Source of the DNA: [Eubacterium] saphenum | GTDB lineage: Bacteria; Bacillota; Clostridia; Lachnospirales; Anaerotignaceae | Length of the DNA stretch: 64,000 nt | Assembly (NCBI GenBank): GCA_004557645.1 | Contig: SFGI01000003.1 | Location: forward strand, 25,858-89,857 | Reading direction: 5' to 3' | Position numbers and translations under genes: made by a program | Notes under the pieces: generated by a model | Database searches by the model: none | What the model was told of the DNA's origin: nothing | Seen by the model: only the letters and a program-made list of their open reading frames with translations | Shown: positions 9,476 to 18,063 of the stretch, in pieces | Layout of the letters: every line of letters starts with the position of its first letter | Position numbering within the stretch: position 1 is the stretch's first letter

Positions 9476-10434
9476 TGAAAGCAAATGACTCTTTTGAAAA
9501 GATCATGGAATGTATCCTGTCAGCGGAAACTATCACGCTGACAGGGCACATCAATCCTGACGGGGATGCCATCGGTGCCTGCCTGGCGCTGGGGGGAGCC
9601 TTGGAAAAGAGCGGCAAAAAAGTACAGGTCGTACTGGAAAAATACGCCGATAAATACCATCTGATCCCCAATGGGCATTTGGTTTGTGAAGCGGAAAAAG
9701 CAGAAGTGCCTGAACTCTTTATTGCCTTGGACTGCGGCGATGAAGACCGCCTTGGCGCTGCCGGGAAGATTTTCCAAAAAGCAGCCAAGAAGATTAATAT
9801 CGACCACCATGGCAGTAATTCCTTTTTTGGGGAGTTGAATTATGTGGATGCCGATGCTTCTTCCACCAGTGAGATCATCTTCCGCCTGCTGAAAGACCGT
9901 CTGCCCATCACAGCAGCGGAGGCGGCAGGGCTCTATGCAGGGCTGATTTACGATACAGGCGGGTTCCGTCATTCCTCCACTTCCCCCGAAACCATGAAGA
10001 TTGCCGGGGAATTGATGGGCTATGGGATTCCTTTTACAGAGATTTACAACAGATTTTTCGACAGCCGCAGCTTTTCCGAGCTGAAGATCATGGGAAAAGC
10101 ATTGGACAATGCAGAACTTCTCTTTGGCGGTGATGTGGTCTGTTCCACCATTACCACGGCGGAGATCGAAGCATTGGGCGGCAGCAACAAGGAACTGGAT
10201 GCTATCATCAATTACCTGAAAGGTGTATTGGGGGCAAAGGTGGCTTGTTTCTTCTATGAAAAGACGGAAACAGACGTAAAGGGCAGCTTCCGCGGCAATG
10301 ACGGCTATGATGTCTGTGCCCTGGCGCAGAAATTTGGCGGCGGCGGTCATGTGAAGGCGGCAGGCTGCACCATTTCCGCACCCATTGCCGAAGCAAAAGC
10401 CATGGTATTGGCAGAAGTGGAAAAGATGCTGTAA
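9472..10434 (+). CDS. nrnA: DHH family bifunctional oligoribonuclease / pAp phosphatase NrnA
   Basis: Degrades 2-5 nt RNA (nanoRNA), and family members also hydrolyse 3'-phosphoadenosine 5'-phosphate. It has 320 residues. The DHH domain motifs are GHINPDGDAIGACLALG (about 24-40), LDCGD, IDHHGSNSFFG and TGGFRHSSTSPE. The DHHA1 domain at the C-terminus ends in the GGGGHVKAAG motif. The start codon overlaps the rbfA stop; a second ATG follows immediately and could equally be used. Its stop codon abuts a dispersed three-hairpin repeat at 10435. Confidence 0.95.
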   Translation: MMKANDSFEKIMECILSAETITLTGHINPDGDAIGACLALGGALEKSGKKVQVVLEKYADKYHLIPNGHLVCEAEKAEVPELFIALDCGDEDRLGAAGKIFQKAAKKINIDHHGSNSFFGELNYVDADASSTSEIIFRLLKDRLPITAAEAAGLYAGLIYDTGGFRHSSTSPETMKIAGELMGYGIPFTEIYNRFFDSRSFSELKIMGKALDNAELLFGGDVVCSTITTAEIEALGGSNKELDAIINYLKGVLGAKVACFFYEKTETDVKGSFRGNDGYDVCALAQKFGGGGHVKAAGCTISAPIAEAKAMVLAEVEKML

Positions 10435-10511
10435 GACCGTGGGGCTCTGCCCCACATCCCCGCAAGGGGCTCAGCCCCTTGACCCGAATTTGCAGAAACT
10501 GACGTTTCTGC
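10435..10511 (+). repeat. Three-hairpin intergenic repeat, copy A
   Basis: Begins directly after the nrnA stop codon as GACCGTGGGG. It contains stems GTGGGG/CCCCAC (10439-10455), AAGGGG/CCCCTT (10464-10480) and GCAGAAAC/GTTTCTGC (10492-10511). The same ordered architecture recurs on the minus strand at 43122-43199, and at 32046-32181, 30397-30478 and 60811-60890. No T-tract follows, so it is not a simple terminator. Confidence 0.75.
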
Positions 10512-10562
10512 GGAGAAAAGGGATTGGTTGGGCAAATTTCGTTTTTAAAGGAGGTACTGTTT

Positions 10563-11465
10563 TTGGACGGTATTTTTAATATATACAAGGAAAAGGGCTT
10601 TACCTCCCATGACGTGGTAGCGGTGGTGCGCCGTACCATCCACATGAAAAAGGTGGGCCATACAGGCACCCTGGACCCCGATGCGGAGGGCGTTCTGCCT
10701 GTCTGCGTGGGCAAGGCCACAAAGCTTTCCGATGTGATCATGGATGGCAGAAAAAGCTATCGTGCCATGCTGCGGCTGGGCATCACCACGACCACAGAGG
10801 ATGCTTCCGGTGAAGTGCTGGAAACAAAGCCTGTGGATTTCAACGAAGAGAAGATTCGGGAAGTGGTGGCTTCCTTCATCGGGAAGTTGGAGCAGGTGCC
10901 ACCCATGTATTCCGCGGTAAAGGTCAATGGGAAAAAGCTCTATGAACTGGCCAGAGAAGGGAAAGAAATTGAGCGGAAATCCCGCACCATCGAGGTGTAT
11001 GATATCCGTATCCGTCAATTCCTGCCCCCCGACAGGGTGGAAATGGATGTAGACTGCTCTAAGGGGACTTACATCCGTACCCTGTGTGCTGATATTGGCA
11101 AAGCCTTGGGTTGCGGCGGCCACATGGAAGCGCTGCTGCGGACGGCAACAGGTGCATTTTCTCTGGAAAACTCTATCCGTCTTTCTGAACTGAAAGAACT
11201 GGCGGAGCAGGAACGGGCAGAAGAAGCCCTGCTGACCATGGAAGAAGCCCTGATGGATTTCCCTGTCATTAAAGTGGCGAAAAGCTCCACAAAGCTGCTT
11301 TATAACGGCGGGAAGATCTGGGAGAAATTTTTTGAACAAAAACCTACGTCCCTGCAGGTGGGCGAGATCGTCGTTGTATACGATTTTGAAAACAACCTGG
11401 TGGGGCTTTATGAGATAAAACAAGAAGAAGACTTTTTTATCAAACCATTCAAAATGTTGCGGTAA
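10563..11465 (+). CDS. truB: tRNA pseudouridine(55) synthase TruB
   Basis: Makes pseudouridine 55 in the T-loop of tRNAs. I set the start at TTG 10563 (protein begins (M)DGIFNIYKEKGFTSHD, 300 residues), because AAAGGAGG at 10547-10554 is 8 bases upstream; an ATG at 10524 lacks a site and adds 13 non-family residues. Family motifs are GHTGTLDPDAEGVLPVCVG with the catalytic Asp in the TLDP segment, and CSKGTYIRTLCADIGKALGCGGHM. It lies between nrnA and ribF as in other Firmicutes. Confidence 0.93.
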   Translation: MDGIFNIYKEKGFTSHDVVAVVRRTIHMKKVGHTGTLDPDAEGVLPVCVGKATKLSDVIMDGRKSYRAMLRLGITTTTEDASGEVLETKPVDFNEEKIREVVASFIGKLEQVPPMYSAVKVNGKKLYELAREGKEIERKSRTIEVYDIRIRQFLPPDRVEMDVDCSKGTYIRTLCADIGKALGCGGHMEALLRTATGAFSLENSIRLSELKELAEQERAEEALLTMEEALMDFPVIKVAKSSTKLLYNGGKIWEKFFEQKPTSLQVGEIVVVYDFENNLVGLYEIKQEEDFFIKPFKMLR

Positions 11466-11469
11466 AAGC

Positions 11470-11590
11470 ATTGTCAAGGGGCTGGATGAATCTGTGCGCT
11501 TGCGTACAGATTCAAACAGACATTTGACAATCTAACGACATGAGTAAGGCGTAGCCTTACGAATGACGTTAGCGACTGCGCAGCAGGCGG
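11470..11590 (+). other. Structured truB-ribF intergenic region
   Basis: Three nested inverted repeats fill this gap. The first has outer arms ATTGTCAA (11470-11477) and TTGACAAT (11524-11531) around a 12-bp-like stem GAATCTGTGCG/CGTACAGATTC (11488-11513). The second has arms CTAACG (11532-11537) and CGTTAG (11567-11572) enclosing TAAGGC/GCCTTA. A small CTGC-gca-GCAG stem follows. It does not show the conserved FMN riboswitch elements. Role unknown: leader, processing site or small repeat. Confidence 0.6.
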
Positions 11591-11624
11591 CTTTTGTACC
11601 GAAAAATAATATAAGGAGTAAAAA

Positions 11625-12578
11625 ATGGAACATATCACTGACACGCGAATCGAGCAGGACCGACCAACCGCCGTTACTCTGGGTAACTTTGACGGTCTGC
11701 ATCTGGGTCATCGTTCGCTGATCAATCTGACAAAGCAGTTTGCGGAAGAGCAGGGGCTGAAAAGCGTTGTTTTCACCTTCTCTCCCCATCCCATGCTTGT
11801 TTTTAAGAAAAAAGATGATTTTGCCCTGATCATGGATCCTTCTGAGAAGAAATTCCAGATGGAACAGATTGGGATCGATACTTATATTGAATATCCCTTT
11901 GATGCGGAATTTGCGGCAATGAGCCCCGAAGATTTCGCTGTCAAACTGATTTTTGAAAAGCTGAAGTGCCAGGTGCTGGTGGTAGGGGAAGACTATCACT
12001 TTGGCAAGGGCGCTGCAGGGAATTATGAAATGCTGAAGGAACTGGGGGCGGAAAGGGGCATTATGGTCGTTGGTGTGCCGAAGGTGCTCCACGGTGAGGA
12101 AAGAGTCAGCTCCTCCCGTATCCGTCATTGCCTTGTGGAAAAGGATCTGGAAGAGGCAAATCAGATGCTGACGGTGCCCTATTTCATTCTGGGTACGGTG
12201 AAAGAAGGGAAAAAACTGGGCAGAACTATCGGTTTCCCTACGGTGAATATCGAAGCCCATCCCCTGAAGCTGTTCCCTCCCAATGGCGTTTATGCTACAA
12301 AAACACTGTATAAAGGCAAATATTATTATGGTGTGACGAATATCGGCAAAAACCCTACGGTGAACGGCACAGTAAAGATCGTAGAGACCTATCTGCTGGA
12401 TTTCAACGAAATGATCTATGGCGAACAGCTGCAGACCTTCTTCTATAAATTCCTGCGCAGTGAACAGAAATTCCCCAGCGTGGAAGAACTGCAAAGACAG
12501 ATCGCCATCAATGCGGAACAGGCAAGAGAATATTTCGCTTCCGAGGAATATGCCCACTGGAAAAGTGAGCAGGAATAA
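11625..12578 (+). CDS. ribF: Bifunctional riboflavin kinase / FAD synthetase
   Basis: Converts riboflavin to FMN and FMN to FAD. The 317 residues comprise an N-terminal adenylyltransferase domain (TLGNFDGLHLGHRSLI near residue 18; VVGEDYHFGKG; SSSRIRHCL) and a C-terminal flavokinase domain (GRTIGFPTVNIE; GVYATKTL; GVTNIGKNPTV). Start ATG follows ATAAGGAGTAAAA. It follows truB as commonly seen in Firmicutes, separated by a hairpin-rich spacer. The downstream EamA transporter starts 12 bases after its stop. Confidence 0.96.
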   Translation: MEHITDTRIEQDRPTAVTLGNFDGLHLGHRSLINLTKQFAEEQGLKSVVFTFSPHPMLVFKKKDDFALIMDPSEKKFQMEQIGIDTYIEYPFDAEFAAMSPEDFAVKLIFEKLKCQVLVVGEDYHFGKGAAGNYEMLKELGAERGIMVVGVPKVLHGEERVSSSRIRHCLVEKDLEEANQMLTVPYFILGTVKEGKKLGRTIGFPTVNIEAHPLKLFPPNGVYATKTLYKGKYYYGVTNIGKNPTVNGTVKIVETYLLDFNEMIYGEQLQTFFYKFLRSEQKFPSVEELQRQIAINAEQAREYFASEEYAHWKSEQE

Positions 12579-12590
12579 GAAGATACGGAA

Positions 12591-13487
12591 ATGAACAGTA
12601 AGAAAAACATTTGGGCAAGCTTGGCTCTGCTGCTGACGGCGGCCATCTGGGGCAGTGCCTTTGTGTTCCAGAAATTTGCCACGGATGAATTGACGACATC
12701 TTTTATCGTGGCGGCACGCTTCACGGTGGCTGGTCTTATCACGGCAGCCGCAACGGTGAAAAAATGGCACCGCATCGACAGGGGCTATCTGTTGGGTGGA
12801 TTTCTGGCAGGGGCGACCATGGCCTTGGGCACAGGCATGCAGACCGTAGCCATGACATTGGGGACAAGCCCTGGCAAAAGTGCCTTCCTGACGGCGGCTT
12901 ACTGTGTGATCGTGCCCTTTTTATACTGGCTGGTGAAGAAGGAAAAACCGAAAAAGAACCATCTGCTTTCGGCGGTCATCTGCCTGATGGGCATTGGGCT
13001 GATTTCCCTGAATGGGGGCGGTAGTCTGACTTTGGGCGATGGCGTGACGCTGCTGTGCAGTGTCGTCTTTGCGGCGAATATCATTGCCATTTCTGTATTT
13101 TGCCAGGGCAGAGATCCTATGCTTTTGACCATGCTGCAAATTTGCGTTTCCGCCCTTTGCGGCTGGGGCAGTGTGATCGTTACCGGCGGGATGCCGCAGC
13201 ATCTTTCCATAGGTGCGGCGGGAAATGTGCTGTATCTGGCAGTGTTTTCTACGGCACTTTGCCTGAGCCTGCAGAGTATCGGGCTGAAATATACCAATGC
13301 AACGGTGGGGACGGTGCTTTTGAGTTTGGAATCCGTATTTGGTGTGCTGTTTTCCATCCTGCTCTGTGGGGAACAGGTGACACCCCGCATGGCTCTGGGC
13401 TTTGCCGTGGTTTTCGCGGCGGTGCTGCTTTCCCAACTGGATTTTTCAGGGAAAACGGAAGATATGACGCAGAAAGCCGAGATTTAA
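12591..13487 (+). CDS. EamA/DMT superfamily transporter
   Basis: Ten-helix drug/metabolite-type permease of 298 residues with two EamA repeats. The first begins WASLALLLTAAIWGSAFVF and the second starts around residue 150. The PGKSAFLTAAYCVIVPFLYW segment and the C-terminal LLSLESVFGVLFSILLCGE segment are typical of the YdcZ/RhaT-like DMT carriers. The substrate is unknown. It follows ribF by 12 bases, so it may be co-transcribed; its ribosome site is weak. A flavin-related substrate is possible but only a guess from position. Confidence 0.88.
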   Translation: MNSKKNIWASLALLLTAAIWGSAFVFQKFATDELTTSFIVAARFTVAGLITAAATVKKWHRIDRGYLLGGFLAGATMALGTGMQTVAMTLGTSPGKSAFLTAAYCVIVPFLYWLVKKEKPKKNHLLSAVICLMGIGLISLNGGGSLTLGDGVTLLCSVVFAANIIAISVFCQGRDPMLLTMLQICVSALCGWGSVIVTGGMPQHLSIGAAGNVLYLAVFSTALCLSLQSIGLKYTNATVGTVLLSLESVFGVLFSILLCGEQVTPRMALGFAVVFAAVLLSQLDFSGKTEDMTQKAEI

Positions 13488-13570
13488 AAACATTTTGCCG
13501 CAGGAGAAGGACAAACCCTCGAAAACCCTTGTATTTTTAGGGAAAACATAGAAAATTTCTTTGTTTTTCC

Positions 13571-13599
13571 TTGCAAAGAATGGGTTCCTATGGTAAACT
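13571..13599 (+). promoter_or_regulatory. Sigma-A promoter of rpsO
   Basis: TTGCAA at 13571-13576, a 17-base spacer, TAAACT at 13594-13599. It gives a leader of about 100 bases before rpsO. Confidence 0.75.
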
Positions 13600-13618
13600 A
13601 TAAACGTTGTAAAACCGT

Positions 13619-13654
13619 GACTCAGTTTTCGGACACTCCGACCACTACTTAGTC
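13619..13654 (+). promoter_or_regulatory. Candidate structured rpsO leader (S15 autoregulation?)
   Basis: An outer stem GACTCAG (13619-13625) with CTTAGTC (13648-13654), one mismatch, encloses an inner CGGA-cac-TCCG hairpin (13630-13640). Ribosomal protein S15 commonly represses its own mRNA through a multi-stem leader, so this is a plausible regulatory site. I cannot match it to a specific described S15 leader class. Confidence 0.4.
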
Positions 13655-13706
13655 TCCGGGGATACAGAAAAAAGAAAACATATATTTTCTAAGGAGGAAA
13701 ACAACA

Positions 13707-13973
13707 ATGGCAGCAACAATCAACAAACAGGAAATCATCGCAAAATATGGCAGAACACCTAACGACACAGGTTCTCCCGAAGTACAGATCGCTCTGCTGA
13801 CAGCAAGAATCTCTCTGCTGACAGACCATCTGAAAATGCACAAAAAAGATCACCACTCCAGAAGAGGTCTGCTGAAAATGGTTGGTCAGAGAAGAGGCCT
13901 GCTGAACTACCTGAAAGAAATCGATATCGAAAGATACCGTGCAATCGTAGCAGAACTGGGTCTGAGAAAGTAA
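13707..13973 (+). CDS. rpsO: 30S ribosomal protein S15
   Basis: Primary 16S rRNA-binding protein of the small subunit platform, 88 residues as usual. The conserved core runs [17 protein letters not shown], then [15 protein letters not shown], and [17 protein letters not shown]. An AAGGAGG site is well placed. It is a one-gene unit between its own promoter and terminator, immediately upstream of pnp as in many bacteria. Confidence 0.98.
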   Translation: MAATINKQEIIAKYGRTPNDTGSPEVQIALLTARISLLTDHLKMHKKDHHSRRGLLKMVGQRRGLLNYLKEIDIERYRAIVAELGLRK

Positions 13974-13988
13974 TTTACAGATGATACC

Positions 13989-14020
13989 AAAAAGGGAGGA
14001 GAAAGTTCCTCCCTTTTGTT
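13989..14020 (+). terminator. Intrinsic terminator after rpsO
   Basis: Hairpin AAAAGGGAGGA / TTCCTCCCTTTT followed by GTTCT. It separates rpsO from pnp. Confidence 0.8.
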
Positions 14021-14052
14021 CTATCAAAATAAAAATCACTAGAAGGCGCACT

Positions 14053-14112
14053 ATAGATTTCCAACTTTGTTTACAATGGGACAAGCCTTTGTAGGCAAAG
14101 TTGAAGATCTAT
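14053..14112 (+). promoter_or_regulatory. Long hairpin in the pnp leader
   Basis: Arms ATAGAT (14053-14058) and ATCTAT (14107-14112), then CAACTTTG (14062-14069) and CAAAGTTG (14096-14103), form an interrupted stem. pnp mRNAs in enteric bacteria are autoregulated through an RNase III-cleaved leader stem. A similar role here is inference. Confidence 0.5.
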
Positions 14113-14142
14113 GGTGCAGAAAAAACGTAAAGGAGAATGATT

Positions 14143-16275
14143 ATGTTTAGAAGCTATTCCATGGAACTGGCTGGCAGAACACTGACAGCAGAAATCGGCA
14201 GAGTGGCAGAACAGGCCAATGGCGCATGTCTGATGCGCTACGGCGATACAACCGTTCTGGTAACTGCAACAGCATCCGATAAGCCCAGAGACGGGATCGA
14301 TTTCTTCCCTCTGAGCATCGACTATGAAGAAAGACTGTATTCCGTTGGTAAGATCCCCGGCGGTTTCATCAAAAGAGAAGGTCGTCCTTCCGAAAAAGCC
14401 ATCCTGACAGCAAGATGCATCGACAGACCCCTGCGTCCTCTGTTCCCCAAGGATTACAGAAACGACGTAGCCATCGTTGCGACAGTCATGTCCGTAGATC
14501 AGGATTGCTCCCCCGAAGTGCTGGCAATGATCGGTGCTTCCCTGGCTCTGAATATCTCTGATATTCCCTTCACAGACCCCGTTTCTTCCGTAAACATCGG
14601 TTACTGTGACGGCGAACTGGTGGTAAATCCCACAGCAGCTCAGAGAGAAACAACAAGACTGAACCTGACAGTATCTTCCAAAGAGGATAAGGTTATGATG
14701 ATCGAAGCCGGTGCAGATGAAATCCCCGATGCACTGATGATGGAAGCCATCCATCTGGCATTCGATACCAACTTGAAGGTTGTTGAATTCATCAAAGAAA
14801 TCACAGCAAAAGAAGGCAAAGAAAAAGCACCTTACACAGAATATGTGATCCCCGAAGACGCATACCAGCTGGTAACAGGCTTCATCACAGACGCAAGAAT
14901 GGAAGACGCTGTTTTCGCTGAACTGAAACAGGACAGAGATGCCAAGATCAAAGCTGTTACAGAAGAAGTAACAGAAGCCCTGACAGAACAGCTGACAGAA
15001 ATGCTGGGCGAAGAAACAGATATCCCTGCGCTGATCGGCGATATCATCTATAAATTCCAGAAAATGACCGTAAGAAGAATGATTCTGAGAGACCACAAAC
15101 GTCCCGACGGTCGCGGCATCGAAGAAATCAGAAAGCTGTCCGCAGAAGTAGACGTGCTGCCCCGCGTACACGGCTCCGCTCTGTTCTCCAGAGGTCAGAC
15201 ACAGGCTCTGACAGTAACCACACTGGGTGCCATCAGCGAAGGTCAGAGACTGGATGGTCTGGATGCCAACGAAACAGGCAAGAGATACATCCACCACTAC
15301 AATTTCCCCGGTTTCTCCGTAGGGGAAGCAAAAACCTCCAGAGGTCCCGGCAGACGTGAAATCGGTCACGGCGCACTGGGCGAAAGAGCCCTGCTGCCCG
15401 TAATCCCCAGCGAAGAAGAATTCCCTTATTCCATCCGTCTGGTTTCCGATATCCTCAGCTCCAACGGTTCCACTTCTCAGGCTTCCATCTGTGGTTCTAC
15501 ACTGTCCCTGATGGCAGCAGGCGTTCCCATCAAACGCCCCGTTGCAGGTATCTCCGTTGGTCTGGTAACAGGCGACAGCGACGACGATTTCATCGAAATC
15601 ACAGACATTCAGGGTGTAGAAGACTTCTTCGGCGATATGGACTTTAAAGTAGCAGGTACCAGCGAAGGTATCACAGCCATCCAGATGGATATGAAGATCC
15701 ATGGTCTTACATTCCCCATGATCGAACAGGCTTTTGCTCAGACAGGCAGAGCAAGAGACTATATCCTGAACGAAGTCATGCTGAAAGCCATTGCAGAACC
15801 CAGAAAAGAACTGTCTCCTTATGCACCTAAGATTGCGCAGATGCAGATCGATGTAGAAAAGATCGCAGAAGTCATTGGTGCAAGAGGTAAGGTTATCAAG
15901 AAGATCGTGGAAGAATCCGGCTGTGAAATCGATACAGAAGATGATGGCACAATCTACATCAAGGGTATCGATCCCGCAGGCATCCAGCTGGCGAAAGATA
16001 TGATCACAGCGATCGTAAGCGATCCCGAACCCGGTACGATTTACAAAGGTACTATCACAAGACTGATGGCCTTCGGTGCATTCGTTGAGATCGCACCCGG
16101 CAAGGAAGGTCTGATCCACATTTCCAAAATTTCCAACAAACGTGTTGCCAAGGTAGAAGATGTTCTGGCTGTTGGCGACAGCGTAATGGTAAAACTGATG
16201 GAGATCGACAAACAGGGCAGACTGAACTTCTCCATGAAGGACGCAGTGGAAACAGAAGAAAACAAAGAAGCATAA
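14143..16275 (+). CDS. pnp: Polyribonucleotide nucleotidyltransferase (PNPase)
   Basis: Phosphorolytic 3'-5' exoribonuclease of the mRNA degradation machinery. It has 710 residues: first RNase PH domain (about 5-145), the all-alpha linker, second RNase PH domain (about 310-540; FSVGEAKTSRGPGRREIGHGALGERAL), KH domain (IGARGKVIKKIVEESG) and S1 domain (GAFVEIAPGKEGLIHISKIS). I chose ATG 14143, seven bases after AGGAG at 14131-14135; the ATG at 14137 is too close to the site. A strong terminator follows. Confidence 0.97.
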   Translation: MFRSYSMELAGRTLTAEIGRVAEQANGACLMRYGDTTVLVTATASDKPRDGIDFFPLSIDYEERLYSVGKIPGGFIKREGRPSEKAILTARCIDRPLRPLFPKDYRNDVAIVATVMSVDQDCSPEVLAMIGASLALNISDIPFTDPVSSVNIGYCDGELVVNPTAAQRETTRLNLTVSSKEDKVMMIEAGADEIPDALMMEAIHLAFDTNLKVVEFIKEITAKEGKEKAPYTEYVIPEDAYQLVTGFITDARMEDAVFAELKQDRDAKIKAVTEEVTEALTEQLTEMLGEETDIPALIGDIIYKFQKMTVRRMILRDHKRPDGRGIEEIRKLSAEVDVLPRVHGSALFSRGQTQALTVTTLGAISEGQRLDGLDANETGKRYIHHYNFPGFSVGEAKTSRGPGRREIGHGALGERALLPVIPSEEEFPYSIRLVSDILSSNGSTSQASICGSTLSLMAAGVPIKRPVAGISVGLVTGDSDDDFIEITDIQGVEDFFGDMDFKVAGTSEGITAIQMDMKIHGLTFPMIEQAFAQTGRARDYILNEVMLKAIAEPRKELSPYAPKIAQMQIDVEKIAEVIGARGKVIKKIVEESGCEIDTEDDGTIYIKGIDPAGIQLAKDMITAIVSDPEPGTIYKGTITRLMAFGAFVEIAPGKEGLIHISKISNKRVAKVEDVLAVGDSVMVKLMEIDKQGRLNFSMKDAVETEENKEA

Positions 16276-16289
16276 TTTGAAAAGCAGGC

Positions 16290-16332
16290 AGGGGCTGTTT
16301 GCAGGGAAAGGACTCTGCGAACAGCCCTTTTT
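16290..16332 (+). terminator. Intrinsic terminator after pnp
   Basis: Stem AGGGGCTGTT(T)GCAG / CTGC(G)AACAGCCCTTT followed by TTTTTA. The arms match apart from one bulge. Confidence 0.88.
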
Positions 16333-16409
16333 ATCGGAAAAAAGCATAAAAACAAAAAACAGACAGATGATACTACAAGGATAAAAAATCTGATTTTGGG
16401 AGAGATGAT

Positions 16410-17675
16410 ATGGTCACAATCAGAACATTGGACAACGGCATAAAAGTGGCATTGGAATCCATCCCCTATGTGCGGAGCATTTCCTTTGGCATTTGGGTGA
16501 AGAATGGTTCCAGAAACGAACTGCCCCGGGAAAATGGTGTGTCTCACTATATCGAGCATATGATGTTCAAGGGAACGGAAAACCGCACTGCCAGACAGAT
16601 CGCCGAAGAAATGGATGCTTTGGGCGGGCAGATCAATGCCTATACCACAAAGGAATATACCTGTTATCATACCCGTGTGCTGGATAAGCATATCGACAGA
16701 GCCTTGGATGTGATGAGCGATATGCTGCTGCATCCTTTGCTGGCAGAAGAGGATATCAGAAAAGAGCGGAATGTCATTACAGAAGAAATCTATATGTATG
16801 ACGATGCGCCGGAGGAACTGGTGCATGATGCCCTGCAGGATGCCATTTGGCGGGAAAGCTCCCTGGGTATGCCTATTTTGGGTACAGAGGAGACAATCGG
16901 TGCCTTTGATTCCAAATTTATTCGGGAATATTATGAACGGAATTATCATCAGGAGAACATCGTCCTTTCTGTGGCAGGCAATTTTGAGATAGAAGAAATG
17001 CTGGAAAAGCTGAACGGAACACTGGGCGGCTGGAAGAGAGAACAGCCCTTCCAACCCTATGATACCCAAGCCAGCTACCATATTTCCCATGTGGAAAAGG
17101 AAAAGGATGTAGAGCAGGTGCATATCTGCATTGCCTTTCCCGGTTTGGAACGGGAGCATCCCCAGAAGTACGCCATGGCTATTTTTAATACGCTTTTTGG
17201 CGGCGGCATGAGTTCCCGTCTGTTCCAGAAAATTCGAGAGGAGCATGGGTTGACCTATTCCATCTACAGCTATACCACAGCTTTCGCAGATACTGGCATC
17301 TTCACCATCTGTGCCAGCATGAACCCCAATCAGGCGGAAAAGGTATTTGGGCTGATCGCAGAAGAGATCAAAGAAGTGAAAGCAGAGGCTTTCTCTGAAA
17401 AGCTCATTGAGGTGACCAAGGAGCAGATGATCTCCAATTTCATCATCGGTACGGAAAGCACCCTGAACCGTATGACTTCTGCGGGGGCCTCTTTGCTGCT
17501 GCGGGGCAAAGTGCAGGAGACGGAAGAAGTCATCCAGAAGATCGAAGCGGTAACGGCGGAGGATGTGCTGGCAGTGGCAAGAAGCGTATTCGATTTTGAG
17601 AAGCTTAGCTATTCCGCTGTGGGCAATCTGAAGGGGAATGACTTCGGCGCTTTGGTAAAAAAGGTTTTTTTATAA
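16410..17675 (+). CDS. M16 family zinc metallopeptidase (insulinase/processing peptidase-like)
   Basis: A 421-residue protein like the mitochondrial processing peptidase beta subunit and B. subtilis YmxG/MlpA. The inverted zinc motif HxxEH is present as HYIEHMMFKGT near residue 50, with the downstream zinc-ligand glutamate in the ERNVITEEIYMYDDAPEE segment (residues about 120-135). The C-terminal inactive domain holds FGGGMSSRLFQKIREEHGLTYS. In Bacillus and Clostridia this gene also follows pnp. No signal peptide is seen, so it is predicted cytoplasmic. Its natural substrate is unknown. Confidence 0.93.
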   Translation: MVTIRTLDNGIKVALESIPYVRSISFGIWVKNGSRNELPRENGVSHYIEHMMFKGTENRTARQIAEEMDALGGQINAYTTKEYTCYHTRVLDKHIDRALDVMSDMLLHPLLAEEDIRKERNVITEEIYMYDDAPEELVHDALQDAIWRESSLGMPILGTEETIGAFDSKFIREYYERNYHQENIVLSVAGNFEIEEMLEKLNGTLGGWKREQPFQPYDTQASYHISHVEKEKDVEQVHICIAFPGLEREHPQKYAMAIFNTLFGGGMSSRLFQKIREEHGLTYSIYSYTTAFADTGIFTICASMNPNQAEKVFGLIAEEIKEVKAEAFSEKLIEVTKEQMISNFIIGTESTLNRMTSAGASLLLRGKVQETEEVIQKIEAVTAEDVLAVARSVFDFEKLSYSAVGNLKGNDFGALVKKVFL

Positions 17676-17680
17676 ATAAA

Positions 17681-17709
17681 TTCATAAAAATGGGACTCCT
17701 TGGGATACT
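17681..17709 (+). promoter_or_regulatory. Candidate promoter for the DUF378 gene
   Basis: TTCATA at 17681-17686, 17 bases, then GATACT at 17704-17709, just after the M16 gene. The -35 element is weak. Confidence 0.35.
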
Positions 17710-17755
17710 AAAGACACGGAATCATCCGTTTACTATCTCATAAGGAGGGATATCC

Positions 17756-17980
17756 ATGAAAACGACAAATATCCTGGCACTGACTTTAGTGATCATCGGT
17801 GCGCTGAACTGGGGGCTGATCGGCTTCTTTGGCTTCGATCTGGTCACGACCCTGTTCCACGGCAGTATGTTCTGGCTGGCACGGGTGATTTTCGCTCTGG
17901 TAGGTCTGGCAGGGCTTTGGTGCCTGACTATGTATCATTCTGTAGGTCAGGAAGAACGGATGCACATGACGAAGCAGTAA
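17756..17980 (+). CDS. DUF378 family small membrane protein
   Basis: A 74-residue protein with two membrane helices (about 5-25 and 38-60). The LTLVIIGALNWGLIGFFGFDLVTTLF segment is the DUF378 signature. The short C-terminal tail is hydrophilic. Function of the family is unknown. An AAGGAGGGATATCC site supports the start. Confidence 0.9.
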   Translation: MKTTNILALTLVIIGALNWGLIGFFGFDLVTTLFHGSMFWLARVIFALVGLAGLWCLTMYHSVGQEERMHMTKQ

Positions 17981-18063
17981 GGATAAGAAAGCGGGGAAAG
18001 CCCCTATGGGGAGTTCCCCTCATACATAAAAAGAAATGAGAAAGAAAAAGGGGAGTGGACAAT

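Noticed and set aside
11466..11624. FMN riboswitch upstream of ribF
   Set aside because: The expected conserved FMN aptamer blocks are not present; only simple stems are.
14071..16347. A 758-codon minus-strand open frame opposite pnp
   Set aside because: It would share the pnp region entirely, lacks a start site signal and resembles no family.
17993..18020. Terminator before dapF
   Set aside because: The GGGGAA/TTCCCC hairpin has no T-tract; it is more likely a leader or stabilising stem.
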